Source: Gammaproteobacteria bacterium (GTDB taxonomy: Bacteria > Pseudomonadota > Gammaproteobacteria > DRLM01). Taken from it: a stretch of DNA of 37,466 nt. Shown piece by piece: positions 1 through 7,741 of this stretch (its first letter is position 1; every line of letters begins with the position of its first letter). A program made the position numbers and the translations under genes. The DNA lies in the NCBI GenBank assembly GCA_011375345.1, contig DRLM01000146.1, positions 1-37,466 of the forward strand, in the 5' to 3' direction. Below the pieces are notes generated by a model. The model was not told where the DNA came from. It did no database searches and saw nothing but the letters and a program-made list of their open reading frames with translations.

Positions 1-72
1 AAGGCCTACTTTGATCGTTTGGGGCTGGTGTCGCTGCTCGATACGGTGCGACGACTCCAGTGTGTCTCATGA
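1..72 (+). CDS. C-terminal end of group II intron reverse transcriptase/maturase (partial)
   Basis: Frame 1 is open from the window edge to the TGA at 70-72 and encodes about 23 residues, including YFDRLGLVSL. Group II intron-encoded proteins sit in domain IV and typically stop shortly before domain V. Here the stop comes immediately before the domain V hairpin at 73. The assignment rests on this position and on a loose resemblance to maturase C-termini, because the catalytic part is off the window. It cannot be judged whether the full ORF is intact. Confidence 0.55.
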   Translation, partial: KAYFDRLGLVSLLDTVRRLQCVS

Positions 73-143
73 ACCGCCGGATGCGGAACCGCACGTCCGG
101 TGGTGTGAGAGGACGGCGGGGGTGACCCCGCCTCCTACTCGAT
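1..143 (+). mobile_element. 3' end of a group II intron (domains V and VI)
   Basis: Domain V folds as a 32-nt hairpin at 73-104. A 9-bp stem (73-81 with 96-104, one G-T wobble) is followed by a 4-bp stem (82-85 with 90-93) closed by the tetraloop GAAC, and the characteristic 2-nt bulge CG lies at 94-95. A CGC triad-like trinucleotide sits at 75-77. Domain VI follows: AGGA/TCCT (110-113 with 133-136), then GGCGGGG/CCCCGCC (115-121 with 126-132) with loop GTGA. A candidate branch-point A is at 137, and the intron probably ends at the CGAT of 140-143. The 5' part of the intron lies outside the window. The intron class was not established. Confidence 0.8.
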
Positions 144-175
144 TGAGGGCCCTGAAAAGGGGGGCGGGGTGCCGG

Positions 176-901
176 ATGATCGTTTTTTATACTGATTTCG
201 GCGGCGGGCCGTATCTCGGGCAGATGGAGGCCGCGGTTTATCGCGCCGGTTCCGGGCTTACGGTGGTGAATCTGCTTTCCCGGGCGCCTCGCTTCCGTCC
301 CAAGCTGGCCGCTTATCTGCTTGCCGCCTATCCCGGCGAGTTTCCGGCGGGCACGGTGTTTGTCTGCGTGGTGGACCCCGGTGTGGGGCAGCCGGAGCGG
401 GGGGCCGTGGTCTTGTGGGCGGATGAGCGCTGGTTTGTTGGTCCCGACAACGGTTTGTTTGATGTGTTGGTGGCGCGTGCCGGCAGGGTCCGTTGTTGGG
501 ACATTGATTGGCGCCGTTTTGCCCCTTCCGCCAGTTTCCACGGCCGCGACGTGTTCGCGCCTATCGCCGCCGTCCTGGCCCGGGGCGGCAGTCCCCCCGG
601 GAAGGAGCGGGCGCCCACTACCCGCGTGGGAACGGTCTGGCCGGAGGACTTGCCGGAGGTTGTGTTCATTGATGACTACGGCAATGCCATGACCGGTGTG
701 CGGGCCTGCGTTCTGGATGAGGGAGGCCGGGTCATGGTGGGCGGGCGGGTCTTGCCGCGGGCGCGCACCTTCAGCGACATGCCGCCGGGCCAGGCTTTTT
801 GGTATTCCAATTCCGTGGGTCTGGTGGAACTGGCAGTGAACCAGGGACGCGCCGATGAGCTGTTGGGCCTGTCTTTGGGCCACCCGGTGACTTTGCAATA
901 G
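176..901 (+). CDS. SAM hydrolase / SAM hydroxide adenosyltransferase family protein (DUF62)
   Basis: This 241-residue protein belongs to the DUF62 family, whose members split S-adenosylmethionine with water or hydroxide into adenosine and methionine. The family motifs appear in order: TDFG (6-9), VVDPGVG (65-71), GPDNGLF (89-95), SxSFHGRDVFAP (118-129) and DDYGN (166-170). The C-terminal half is the small beta-barrel domain, ending in the YSNSVGLVELAVN stretch typical of the family. The ATG at 176 is chosen because it begins the conserved MIVFYTDFG block and has a purine-rich stretch upstream. An in-frame extension back to 11 would read through the intron tail. The gene lies only 32 nt after the intron end, so its promoter is probably upstream of, or inside, the intron. 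The physiological role of these enzymes is poorly known. Confidence 0.88.
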   Translation: MIVFYTDFGGGPYLGQMEAAVYRAGSGLTVVNLLSRAPRFRPKLAAYLLAAYPGEFPAGTVFVCVVDPGVGQPERGAVVLWADERWFVGPDNGLFDVLVARAGRVRCWDIDWRRFAPSASFHGRDVFAPIAAVLARGGSPPGKERAPTTRVGTVWPEDLPEVVFIDDYGNAMTGVRACVLDEGGRVMVGGRVLPRARTFSDMPPGQAFWYSNSVGLVELAVNQGRADELLGLSLGHPVTLQ

Positions 902-1194
902 CGCATAGTGGGAGACGGGTTGACGGTGTTGTCCCGCCCCGCTGCGGCGCGTATCCGCTTCAGCCACCTGTTCTCCACACCGGCCTGCAGCATGCCGCAG
1001 TGATCGTGTTCCGGCTATCTCCCGCGCCTTTCCATCGCGTGGGAGGCGGTGGCGGTCATTATTGGTTATCATTGCGCTTGGTGCGCACAGCCGCCAAGCC
1101 CGAAGGAACTGCCTCTTTTATGGCGAATGGAGACAGAAAAAAACATGCCAGGGCCGGGGTGGCCGATGGTCATGTCCGGAGTACGCCCTATCCG

Positions 1195-2250
1195 ATGAGC
1201 GGAATCATCAACCGCTGGATCAAGAAGTATTTTTCCGACCCGGAAGCGGTGATCCTGGCCGTGCTGTTGGTGTTGGGGTTCGCCATCGTTATTTTCCTGG
1301 GCGATATTCTGATGCCGGTGTTGGCCAGCCTGGTGATTGCCTACATGCTCGAAGGCAGCGTCAAGGCGCTGGAAAAACGCGGGGCGCCGCGGATCGTCGC
1401 GGTGAGTGTGGTCTTTAGCGGTTTCGTCACCTCGCTGGTGCTGATTCTGTTCGTGCTCATCCCGCTGGTATCCAGCCAGTTGACCCAGCTGGTGCAGGAA
1501 CTGCCCAATATGGTGGCCAAGGGACAGCAGGCCTTGTTGCAACTGCCCGAGCTGTATCCCCGCTTTATCACTGAAGCCCAGGTGAAGGAGGCCATGGCGG
1601 GGATCAAGTCCGGTGTGGCCGATGTGGGGCAGGCCATGCTGTCGATGTCCCTGACCACCCTGACGGGCCTGTTCACCTTGCTGGTTTATCTCATTTTGGT
1701 GCCGGTGCTGGTGTTTTTCTTCCTCAAGGACAAGGGTCCCATGGTGAGCTGGTTGTCCGGCATGCTGCCCCGGGAACGCGCCCTGGCCACCCGGGTGTGG
1801 CGGGAAATGGACCAGCAGATCGGCAACTACATCCGCGGCAAAATCGTTGAGATTCTCATCGTCGGTGTGGTCACGGGGGTGGTGTTTGCGCTGATGGGGC
1901 TGCGCTACTCGATGCTGTTGGGGGTGTTGGTCGGCCTGTCGGTGATCATTCCCTACATTGGCGCGGTGGTGGTCACGTTTCCGGTGGTGATCATTGCGTT
2001 CTTCCAGTGGGGCTGGGGGGCGGATTTCACCTACGTGCTTGTGGCCTATTTCATCATCCAGGCCGTGGACGGCAACGTGCTGGTGCCCTGGCTGTTTTCG
2101 GAGGCGGTCAATCTTCACCCCGTGGCGATCATCGTCGCCATACTCATCTTCGGCGGTTTCTGGGGCTTTTGGGGCGTGTTTTTTGCCATTCCGCTGGCGA
2201 CGCTGGTCAAAGCCGTGCTCAACGCCTGGCCCCGCTCGGTGGAGGAGTAG
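1195..2250 (+). CDS. AI-2E family transporter / PerM-like permease
   Basis: This is a polytopic inner-membrane protein of 351 residues from the ATG at 1195. It has paired N-terminal hydrophobic helices, a central amphipathic periplasmic-type segment (roughly residues 75-150, with long helices and no membrane stretches) and a C-terminal block of about five membrane segments. The conserved family pattern is visible: the RGKIVEILIVG loop, GVLVGLSVIIPYIGA, and a late glycine/phenylalanine-rich GGFWGFWGVFFAIPLA. The family includes PerM, YdiK and TqsA (AI-2 exporter); the substrate cannot be read from sequence. An in-frame ATG at 1120 would add 25 polar residues. The 1195 start matches the usual beginning just before the first helix. 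Its stop is only 20 bp from the stop of the convergent PhoH-like gene. Confidence 0.85.
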   Translation: MSGIINRWIKKYFSDPEAVILAVLLVLGFAIVIFLGDILMPVLASLVIAYMLEGSVKALEKRGAPRIVAVSVVFSGFVTSLVLILFVLIPLVSSQLTQLVQELPNMVAKGQQALLQLPELYPRFITEAQVKEAMAGIKSGVADVGQAMLSMSLTTLTGLFTLLVYLILVPVLVFFFLKDKGPMVSWLSGMLPRERALATRVWREMDQQIGNYIRGKIVEILIVGVVTGVVFALMGLRYSMLLGVLVGLSVIIPYIGAVVVTFPVVIIAFFQWGWGADFTYVLVAYFIIQAVDGNVLVPWLFSEAVNLHPVAIIVAILIFGGFWGFWGVFFAIPLATLVKAVLNAWPRSVEE

Positions 2251-2270
2251 GGGGGTGTCCCCGGTGTGGG

Positions 2271-3668
2271 TTACAAAATGTCGCTGGCGTAGTCCGCCAG
2301 GCGGGAGCGCTCGCCGCTCAGCAGGGTGATGTGTGAGGCATGATCCCAGGTCTTGAATCGGTCGACGACGTAAGTCAGGCCTGAGGTGGTTTCCGTCAAA
2401 TAGGGCGTGTCAATCTGCCCCACGTTACCCAGCACCACCATCTTTGTTCCCGGTCCGGCGCGGGTGATCAGGGCCTTCATTTGCTTGGACGTGAGGTTTT
2501 GCGCCTCGTCGATGATCACGTACTTGTTCAGGAACGTGCGGCCGCGCATAAAGTTCATGGCGTGAATTTTAATCCGGTTGCGCAGCAGATCATTGGTGGC
2601 CGCCCGCCCCCAGCTGCCGCCGTCAGTATTGGACAGCACTTCCAGATTGTCCATCAGGGCGCCCATCCACGGCGCCATCTTCTCTTCCTCGGTGCCGGGC
2701 AGAAAGCCGATGTCTTCACCCATGGGTACCGTGGCCCGGGTCATGATGATTTCCTGATAGCGGCGTTCGTCCAGCACCTGCGCCAGTCCTGCGGCCAGGG
2801 TGAGCAGGGTTTTGCCCGTGCCGGCGTTGCCCAGCAGGGTGACGATGTCGATGTCCGGGTCCATCAGCACATTGAGAGCAAAATTTTGTTCCCGGTTGCG
2901 GGCGTTGATGCCCCAAACACTGTGATGGCTTTTGCGGTAGTTGTCCAACAGTTCCAAGGTGGCCGTGCCGGCGTCGAGGCGCCGGGCGATGGCTTCGAAG
3001 CCATCAGCCCGGCCGTCGTGTACCAGCATATTGGGATGCCAGGTGTCCACATCCGGGCCGCTCAGTGTGTAATAAGTGCGGCCGTTGTCCTGCCAGGATT
3101 TCAGCCGTTTACCGCTGCGCTCCCAAAAGCCTTCGGCCAGCCGCGCCTGGCCCGTGGCCAGCAGCGACAAGTCATCCAACACTTTGTCGTTGCGGTAATC
3201 CTCCGCCTGAATGCCCAGTGCTGCCGCTTTGATCCGCAGGTTGATGTCTTTGGACACCAGCACCACAGCCCGGTCCGGCAGCCGCGTTTGCAGGGCGAGC
3301 ACGGTGGCCAGAATTGTGTTGTCCGGCACATTGCCCGGCAAGTCCCGCGGCAGGTCGTACCTTAGGGTGCGGGTCTGAAAATAGAGCTTTCCGCCGCTGC
3401 CGTTGTCACCCAGCGGGGGCAGCGCCAGCCCCTGTTCTATGGCCTCGCGGGAGACATTGCGTATGCGTTCCTCCAGAAAGCGGCTGGCCTGGCGGGCGTT
3501 GCGCGCCACTTCGGAATGACCGCGCTTATTGTTGTCCAGCTCCTCCAGGACCATCATGGGGAGGAAAATATCGTGCTCTTTAAAGCGAAACAAACAGCTC
3601 GGATCGTGCATCAGCACATTGGTGTCCAGCACAATCAGGCGTTTGTTTGCGTTGCCGTCTATGGCCAT
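2271..3668 (-). CDS. PIN domain-PhoH family ATPase (PhoH2-like)
   Basis: This two-domain protein has 465 residues. The N-terminal PIN RNase domain carries the acidic active-site signature LDTNVLMHD (14-22), a second acidic patch near EELDNN (42-47), and VLVSKDINLR (136-145). The C-terminal PhoH P-loop domain has Walker A GNAGTGKT (280-287) and Walker B YVIIDEAQN. The PIN-PhoH architecture is known to couple ATP hydrolysis with RNA unwinding and cleavage, as in mycobacterial PhoH2. The cellular role in gammaproteobacteria is not settled. ATG at 3668 is the only start that keeps the PIN motif. The Shine-Dalgarno is weak. It reads in the same direction as bcp upstream, separated by 211 nt that contain a GC hairpin. 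Confidence 0.9.
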   Translation of the reverse strand: MAIDGNANKRLIVLDTNVLMHDPSCLFRFKEHDIFLPMMVLEELDNNKRGHSEVARNARQASRFLEERIRNVSREAIEQGLALPPLGDNGSGGKLYFQTRTLRYDLPRDLPGNVPDNTILATVLALQTRLPDRAVVLVSKDINLRIKAAALGIQAEDYRNDKVLDDLSLLATGQARLAEGFWERSGKRLKSWQDNGRTYYTLSGPDVDTWHPNMLVHDGRADGFEAIARRLDAGTATLELLDNYRKSHHSVWGINARNREQNFALNVLMDPDIDIVTLLGNAGTGKTLLTLAAGLAQVLDERRYQEIIMTRATVPMGEDIGFLPGTEEEKMAPWMGALMDNLEVLSNTDGGSWGRAATNDLLRNRIKIHAMNFMRGRTFLNKYVIIDEAQNLTSKQMKALITRAGPGTKMVVLGNVGQIDTPYLTETTSGLTYVVDRFKTWDHASHITLLSGERSRLADYASDIL

Positions 3669-3821
3669 GATGTTTCATTGCCGGGCGGCGCCTGGCCGCC
3701 GTGTCAGTGATGGGTAAAGGCGGGTTTGTCATGCACAGAGAGGGACGGTGCATCGCCGGGCTGGCGGTCAGGCCAGCCGTAAACCGTGGCAGACAGCGTC
3801 AGGCCGAAGCAGCACCGCCTG

Positions 3822-3850
3822 CCCTCTCACCCCCGCCGGGGGAAGGGGTG
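3822..3850. repeat. C/G-rich hairpin between bcp and phoH-like gene
   Basis: A perfect CCCCC-GCC-GGGGG hairpin occupies 3830-3842, inside a longer CCCTCTCACC...GGGGTGG context. It resembles the CCCTCTCCC/GGGAGAGG hairpins at 12542-12565 and 12621-12642. It lies downstream of the bcp stop. No T tract follows on the minus strand, so it is not a classical intrinsic terminator. Confidence 0.4.
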
Positions 3851-3879
3851 GAGTACCACCGGGGTAGCGCCGTTGCGGG

Positions 3880-4347
3880 TCAGAGGGCTTTGACCGCATC
3901 CAGCACGCTTTGGGCATGACCGTCCACTTTGACCTTGCGCCATTCCTGCCGCAGCACGCCCTCGGCGTCGATCAGAAAAGTGCTGCGCTCGATGCCCCGC
4001 ACTTGTTTGCCGTACATGTTTTTCATTTTGATGACATCGAACATCTGACACAGCGTTTCCTCGGTGTCAGACAGCAGTTCAAAAGGAAAGTCCTGTTTCG
4101 CTTTGAAGTTTTCGTGTGATTTGAGGCTGTCGCGGGAGACGCCGAACACCATGGTGTTCGCTCGTTTAAATTGTTCGTGCAGGGCGCGGAAGTCCTGGCC
4201 CTCCCGGGTACAGCCCGGGGTGCTGTCCTTGGGGTAAAAATACAGCACCACGTTCTTTCCCTTCAGTTCAGAAAGCGTGACGTCCCGGTCTCCCGTCGCC
4301 GGCACGGTAAAATCGGGCACGGCCTGTCCCACTGTCACAGTGCTCAT
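3880..4347 (-). CDS. bcp: Peroxiredoxin, Bcp/PrxQ family
   Basis: This 155-residue thiol peroxidase reduces hydrogen peroxide and organic peroxides in the cytoplasm. The peroxidatic motif is YFYPKDSTPGCT, with the peroxidatic cysteine at C46. The start at 4347 follows GGGAGCATCC, which gives a good Shine-Dalgarno. It begins with the family-typical VGQAVPDF, and the in-frame extension to 4485 lacks family similarity. The +5 cysteine that resolves the disulfide in E. coli Bcp is absent (the residue is Asp or Gly in the CTREGQDF stretch). The only other cysteine is C100 in ETLCQMFDV. It may therefore act as a 1-Cys enzyme or use C100. It is divergent from dapA. Confidence 0.92.
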   Translation of the reverse strand: MSTVTVGQAVPDFTVPATGDRDVTLSELKGKNVVLYFYPKDSTPGCTREGQDFRALHEQFKRANTMVFGVSRDSLKSHENFKAKQDFPFELLSDTEETLCQMFDVIKMKNMYGKQVRGIERSTFLIDAEGVLRQEWRKVKVDGHAQSVLDAVKAL

Positions 4348-4698
4348 GGATGCTCCCAGTTCAAACCGGGGATTAATAATACGCCGTTTCCGCGGGCCCA
4401 TAAATACAGTTTGTGCGGTCGGAGCCCGGCGGGCGGGTCCGGTGGGTCGAAAGGGTGTTGCAGTTCCTCTCCGCGGTTCTGACACTGTGTGCAGTGACGC
4501 AGAAAAATTCCGGTTTTTCAGTCGGCTGTTCCAGCGTCCGCCTTGTCAGAACGAGACCGCGCAAGTACCATCCCCTAACAGATTTCACGGCGCGCTGAGT
4601 GCCCCCGGTTGTAAGCTGCCCGGTCTGACCCCGGACCGTGGCGCGGGGTGTGGGGGGCCGCCCGCGGCTCTCCAGTGACCCATCGATGGAGGTGTTCC
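4348..4698. promoter_or_regulatory. Divergent intergenic region bcp / dapA
   Basis: This is a 351-nt gap without a convincing gene. On the minus strand a TATTAT (-10-like) lies at 4376-4381, about 29 nt before the bcp start, without a clear -35. A perfect 9-bp inverted repeat, GTTCTGACA (4476-4484) and TGTCAGAAC (4544-4552), is spaced 59 nt apart and could be an operator pair or chance. The dapA ribosome-binding site is GGAGG at 4688-4692. Confidence 0.35.
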
Positions 4699-5574
4699 AT
4701 GTTTCACGGCAGCATGGTGGCTTTGGTGACACCCATGAAGGCCGACGACAGTCTGGATTTCGAGGCGCTGGAGCGTCTGCTGGCCTGGCATATCGAACAG
4801 GGCACTGACGCGGTGGTGGCCGTGGGCACCACCGGCGAATCCGCCACCCTGGATGAAAAAGAGCATTGCCGGGTGATCCGGGAGGTGGTGCGCATGGTGG
4901 CCGGACGCATCCCGGTGATTGCCGGCACAGGAGCCAATTCCACCCGCGAGGCCATCAGCCTGACCCGTTGCGCTCTGGAAGGGGGGGCGGATGCCTGCCT
5001 GCTGGTGACGCCTTACTACAACAAGCCGACCCAGGAGGGGCTCTACCGCCACTATCTGGCCGTGGCTGAGGCGGTGCCCATTCCCCAGATCCTTTACAAC
5101 GTTCCCGGCCGCACTGCCGTGGATATGCTGCCGGAGACGGTGGAGCGCCTGTCCCACGTTCCCAATATCGTCGGCATCAAAGAAGCCACGGGCAGCCTGG
5201 AGCGGGCCCGCGCCGTGTTGGAACGCTGCGGCGGGCGGTTGGATCTGTACAGCGGTGATGACGCCATCGCCCGGGAGATGATCCTGGCTGGTGCCAAGGG
5301 GGTGATTTCCGTCAGTGCCAATCTCGCCCCCCGGGCCATGCATGAGATGTGCGCCGCTGCCCTGGCCGGGGACCGGTCCCGGGCCGAGGCCCTGGACCGG
5401 TCCCTTGGCGGTCTGCACCAGGGCTTGTTTGTGGAGTCCAACCCCATTCCCGTCAAATGGGCGCTGGCGGAGCTGGGCAGGATCGCGCCGGGTATCCGCC
5501 TGCCCCTCACGCCGCTGTCCGAGACGTGTCACGACACTGTCCGCGATGCCATGCGTCGGGCGGGCGTCCTATAA
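4699..5574 (+). CDS. dapA: 4-hydroxy-tetrahydrodipicolinate synthase
   Basis: This TIM-barrel enzyme condenses pyruvate with aspartate-4-semialdehyde, the first committed step of lysine and diaminopimelate synthesis. The 291 residues align in numbering with the E. coli enzyme. The Schiff-base lysine is K161 in VGIKEATG. T44/T45 lie in GTTGES, Y107 in TPYYNKPTQ, Y133 in LYNVPGRT, and R138 binds the substrate carboxylate. The start at 4699 has GGAGG six nt upstream. It is the first gene of a run continuing into bamC after 25 nt. The dapA-bamC-purC order matches E. coli. Confidence 0.97.
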   Translation: MFHGSMVALVTPMKADDSLDFEALERLLAWHIEQGTDAVVAVGTTGESATLDEKEHCRVIREVVRMVAGRIPVIAGTGANSTREAISLTRCALEGGADACLLVTPYYNKPTQEGLYRHYLAVAEAVPIPQILYNVPGRTAVDMLPETVERLSHVPNIVGIKEATGSLERARAVLERCGGRLDLYSGDDAIAREMILAGAKGVISVSANLAPRAMHEMCAAALAGDRSRAEALDRSLGGLHQGLFVESNPIPVKWALAELGRIAPGIRLPLTPLSETCHDTVRDAMRRAGVL

Positions 5575-5599
5575 ACATCCAGAAAGTCCCCTTTTGATT

Positions 5600-6196
5600 A
5601 TGCTTCGAGTCCTGTTGGTTCTGTGTTGTGCGCTGGCGGCAGCCGTGTCCTTGAATGCGTGCAGCAACAAAGAAGATGACCTCTACCTCAAAGCCAAGCC
5701 CCTGCCGCCCCTGGAAGTGCCACCGGATTTGGTCTCGCCCCGCAGCGACCCCGATCTCGCCGTGCCCCGCGTCGCCGCGGCGGGCGTCCCCGGCGCGCCC
5801 CCCGCAGCGTCTGTTCAGCGCGATGGCAGCCGCCGCTGGCTGGTCGCCGTCGGCGCGTCGGCGGAGATCTTGTCCCGCCTGAAAGCCTTTTTGGAACAAT
5901 CAGGCTGGACCGTGGAGCGTTTCGACCGGGTGGAAGGCATTGTTACCACCGCCTGGCGGCCGGCGTCGGACCCGGCCCTGCGCACGATCCGGCGCCACCG
6001 TTTGCGGTGGCTGGTGGAAGCGGGACGGGTGGCAGACACCAGCGAGATTTATCTCGTCCATGAGAGTTTGCAGCGGGAAGCGGGTGCCTCAGAGGAGGCG
6101 TGGCGGGCGGGTGAGTCTGATCCCCTGCTCGAAGCCCAGTGGCTGGACCGGTTCAAAACTTATCTGTCCGGCAGTCCGGCATTCCCCGGCCGCTGA
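5600..6196 (+). CDS. bamC: Outer membrane assembly lipoprotein BamC (short form)
   Basis: This 198-residue lipoprotein has a lipobox of LNAC with the lipidated cysteine at C21, after a hydrophobic signal. The region after the cysteine (residues 24-53, with DLYLKAKPLPPLEVPPDL) resembles the unstructured BamC N-terminus that binds BamD in the BAM complex. The next 130 residues form one helix-grip-like domain (residues 65-190). E. coli BamC has 344 residues and two such domains, so the second is missing here. The identification rests on the N-terminal lasso and on the conserved position between dapA and purC. The start at 5600 is the one giving a signal peptide; its Shine-Dalgarno is weak. Confidence 0.85.
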   Translation: MLRVLLVLCCALAAAVSLNACSNKEDDLYLKAKPLPPLEVPPDLVSPRSDPDLAVPRVAAAGVPGAPPAASVQRDGSRRWLVAVGASAEILSRLKAFLEQSGWTVERFDRVEGIVTTAWRPASDPALRTIRRHRLRWLVEAGRVADTSEIYLVHESLQREAGASEEAWRAGESDPLLEAQWLDRFKTYLSGSPAFPGR

Positions 6197-6216
6197 GTGG
6201 CGGTGGCGCCTGAATC

Positions 6217-6978
6217 GTGCGTTTTGCGGTGCTGGGCAGTGGCAGCCGGGGCAACGGCCTGGTGATCGAAGCGGGTGGCACCTGTTTGCTGGTGGACTGC
6301 GGCTTCAGTGTTCAGGAGTTGGGCCGGCGCCTGGCGCAAGTGGGCAGATGTCTGGGGGACTTGAGCGCGGTGCTGGTCACCCACGAACATGGGGATCACG
6401 TCCAGGGCGTTGCCGCCCTGGCCCGTCAGCGCGGTCTGCCGGTGTGGCTTACCGCCGGCACGGCGCGCCACAAAGGCTTGGCCGACGTGCCGGACCGGAG
6501 GCTGTTCCACTGTCACCAGGATTTCGCCATCGGTGATCTGCAGATTCAGCCCTTCCCCGTGCCTCACGACGCTGCGGAGCCCGGCCAGTGCGTGTTCGGC
6601 GATGGCCGGGTGCGGCTTGGCCTGTTGACCGACTGCGGCAGTGTGACGCCCCATGTGGAACAGTGTCTCGATGGTGTGGATGCCCTGGTGCTGGAGTGCA
6701 ATTACGAGCCGGTGTTGCTGGAGGGAGGGGATTATCCCCCCGCGCTGAAGCGGCGGGTGGGTGGCAGCTACGGCCATCTGAGCAACGCCCAGGCGGCGGC
6801 GTTGCTCGGTCGCATCGACACCAGTTGCCTGCAGCATGTGCTGGCCGCTCACCTGAGTGAAAAGAACAACACGCCCGGCCTGGCCCGGGCGGCCCTGGCG
6901 GATGCCCTGGGTGCGATGCCGGGTGATGTTGCTGTAGCCACCCAAGACCAGGTCCTGCCCTGGCGCGAAATAACATGA
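6217..6978 (+). CDS. MBL-fold metallo-hydrolase (YycJ/WalJ-like)
   Basis: This 253-residue protein is a metallo-beta-lactamase fold hydrolase, probably with two metal ions. The HxHxDH motif is THEHGDH at residues 55-61. It begins with [13 protein letters not shown], typical of the YycJ-like branch, and later has LLTDCG, LECNYEP and SYGHLSN with a further conserved histidine. The start is GTG at 6217, because an in-frame TGA lies six nt upstream and the conserved beta-strand starts at residue 2. It sits 20 nt after bamC and 49 nt before purC, so it is probably co-transcribed. YycJ relatives have been linked to exonuclease activity or cell-wall control, but no substrate can be assigned here. 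Confidence 0.88.
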   Translation: MRFAVLGSGSRGNGLVIEAGGTCLLVDCGFSVQELGRRLAQVGRCLGDLSAVLVTHEHGDHVQGVAALARQRGLPVWLTAGTARHKGLADVPDRRLFHCHQDFAIGDLQIQPFPVPHDAAEPGQCVFGDGRVRLGLLTDCGSVTPHVEQCLDGVDALVLECNYEPVLLEGGDYPPALKRRVGGSYGHLSNAQAAALLGRIDTSCLQHVLAAHLSEKNNTPGLARAALADALGAMPGDVAVATQDQVLPWREIT

Positions 6979-7027
6979 CGGGCGCTCCGGCGCGGCCGCC
7001 ACCACCATGAGACAACGAGGACCCGCC

Positions 7028-7741
7028 ATGGAAATCCGCCAGGAACTCTATTCCGGCAAAGCCAAATCAATCTTCAAAACCGCTGACCCGGATTATCTGG
7101 TCATGCGCTTTCGCGACGACACCTCTGCCTTCAACGGTGAGAAGGTGGCCCAGCTCGACCGCAAGGGCATGGTCAACAACCTGTTCAACGCCCACATCAT
7201 GACCCGGCTCCGGGAGGCGGGTATTCCCACCCATTTCGAACGGCTGTTGTCCGACACCGACGCGCTGGTAAAGAAACTGGACATGATTCCGCTCGAATGT
7301 GTGGTGCGCAATATCACTGCCGGCAGCCTGTGCCGCCGTCTGGGAGTGGCCGAAGGGGTGGAGTTGCAGCCCCCCGTGTTCGAGTTCTTTCTCAAGAACG
7401 ATGCCCTGCACGACCCCATGGTCAACGATTACCATATCCTCGCCTTCAACTGGGCGAGCGAAGACGAAATCACCGCCATGAAGCGCCTTACCTTCCGGGT
7501 GAACGACGTGCTCAAGCAGCTCTTTCTCGATGCCGGCATGTTACTGGTGGACTACAAACTGGAGTTCGGCCGCTTCCACGGCGGCATGGTGCTGGGCGAC
7601 GAATTCAGTCCCGACGGCTGCCGCCTGTGGGACGCCGAAACCCGCACCAGGCTGGACAAAGACCGTTTTCGCCAGGGGCTCGGCAATGTGGTGGAAGCCT
7701 ACGAAGAGGCGGCGCGGCGCTTGGGGATCAGGCTGCCGTGA
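7028..7741 (+). CDS. purC: Phosphoribosylaminoimidazole-succinocarboxamide synthase
   Basis: This 237-residue SAICAR synthetase catalyses the ATP-dependent ligation of CAIR with aspartate in de novo purine synthesis. The nucleotide-binding N-terminus reads [10 protein letters not shown]. Other signatures are [25 protein letters not shown], and the C-terminal [11 protein letters not shown] with [13 protein letters not shown]. Length equals the usual family length. The ATG at 7028 has GAGGA nine nt upstream. The in-frame ATG at 7007 lacks a site and adds seven unconserved residues. The TGA overlaps the ATG of the next gene (TGATG at 7739-7743). Confidence 0.97.
   Translation: MEIRQELYSGKAKSIFKTADPDYLVMRFRDDTSAFNGEKVAQLDRKGMVNNLFNAHIMTRLREAGIPTHFERLLSDTDALVKKLDMIPLECVVRNITAGSLCRRLGVAEGVELQPPVFEFFLKNDALHDPMVNDYHILAFNWASEDEITAMKRLTFRVNDVLKQLFLDAGMLLVDYKLEFGRFHGGMVLGDEFSPDGCRLWDAETRTRLDKDRFRQGLGNVVEAYEEAARRLGIRLP

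Noticed and set aside
4476-4552. 9-bp inverted repeat GTTCTGACA/TGTCAGAAC as a defined operator
   Set aside because: The arms are 59 nt apart and no regulator is known to fit. It is mentioned only as a possible element of the bcp-dapA gap.
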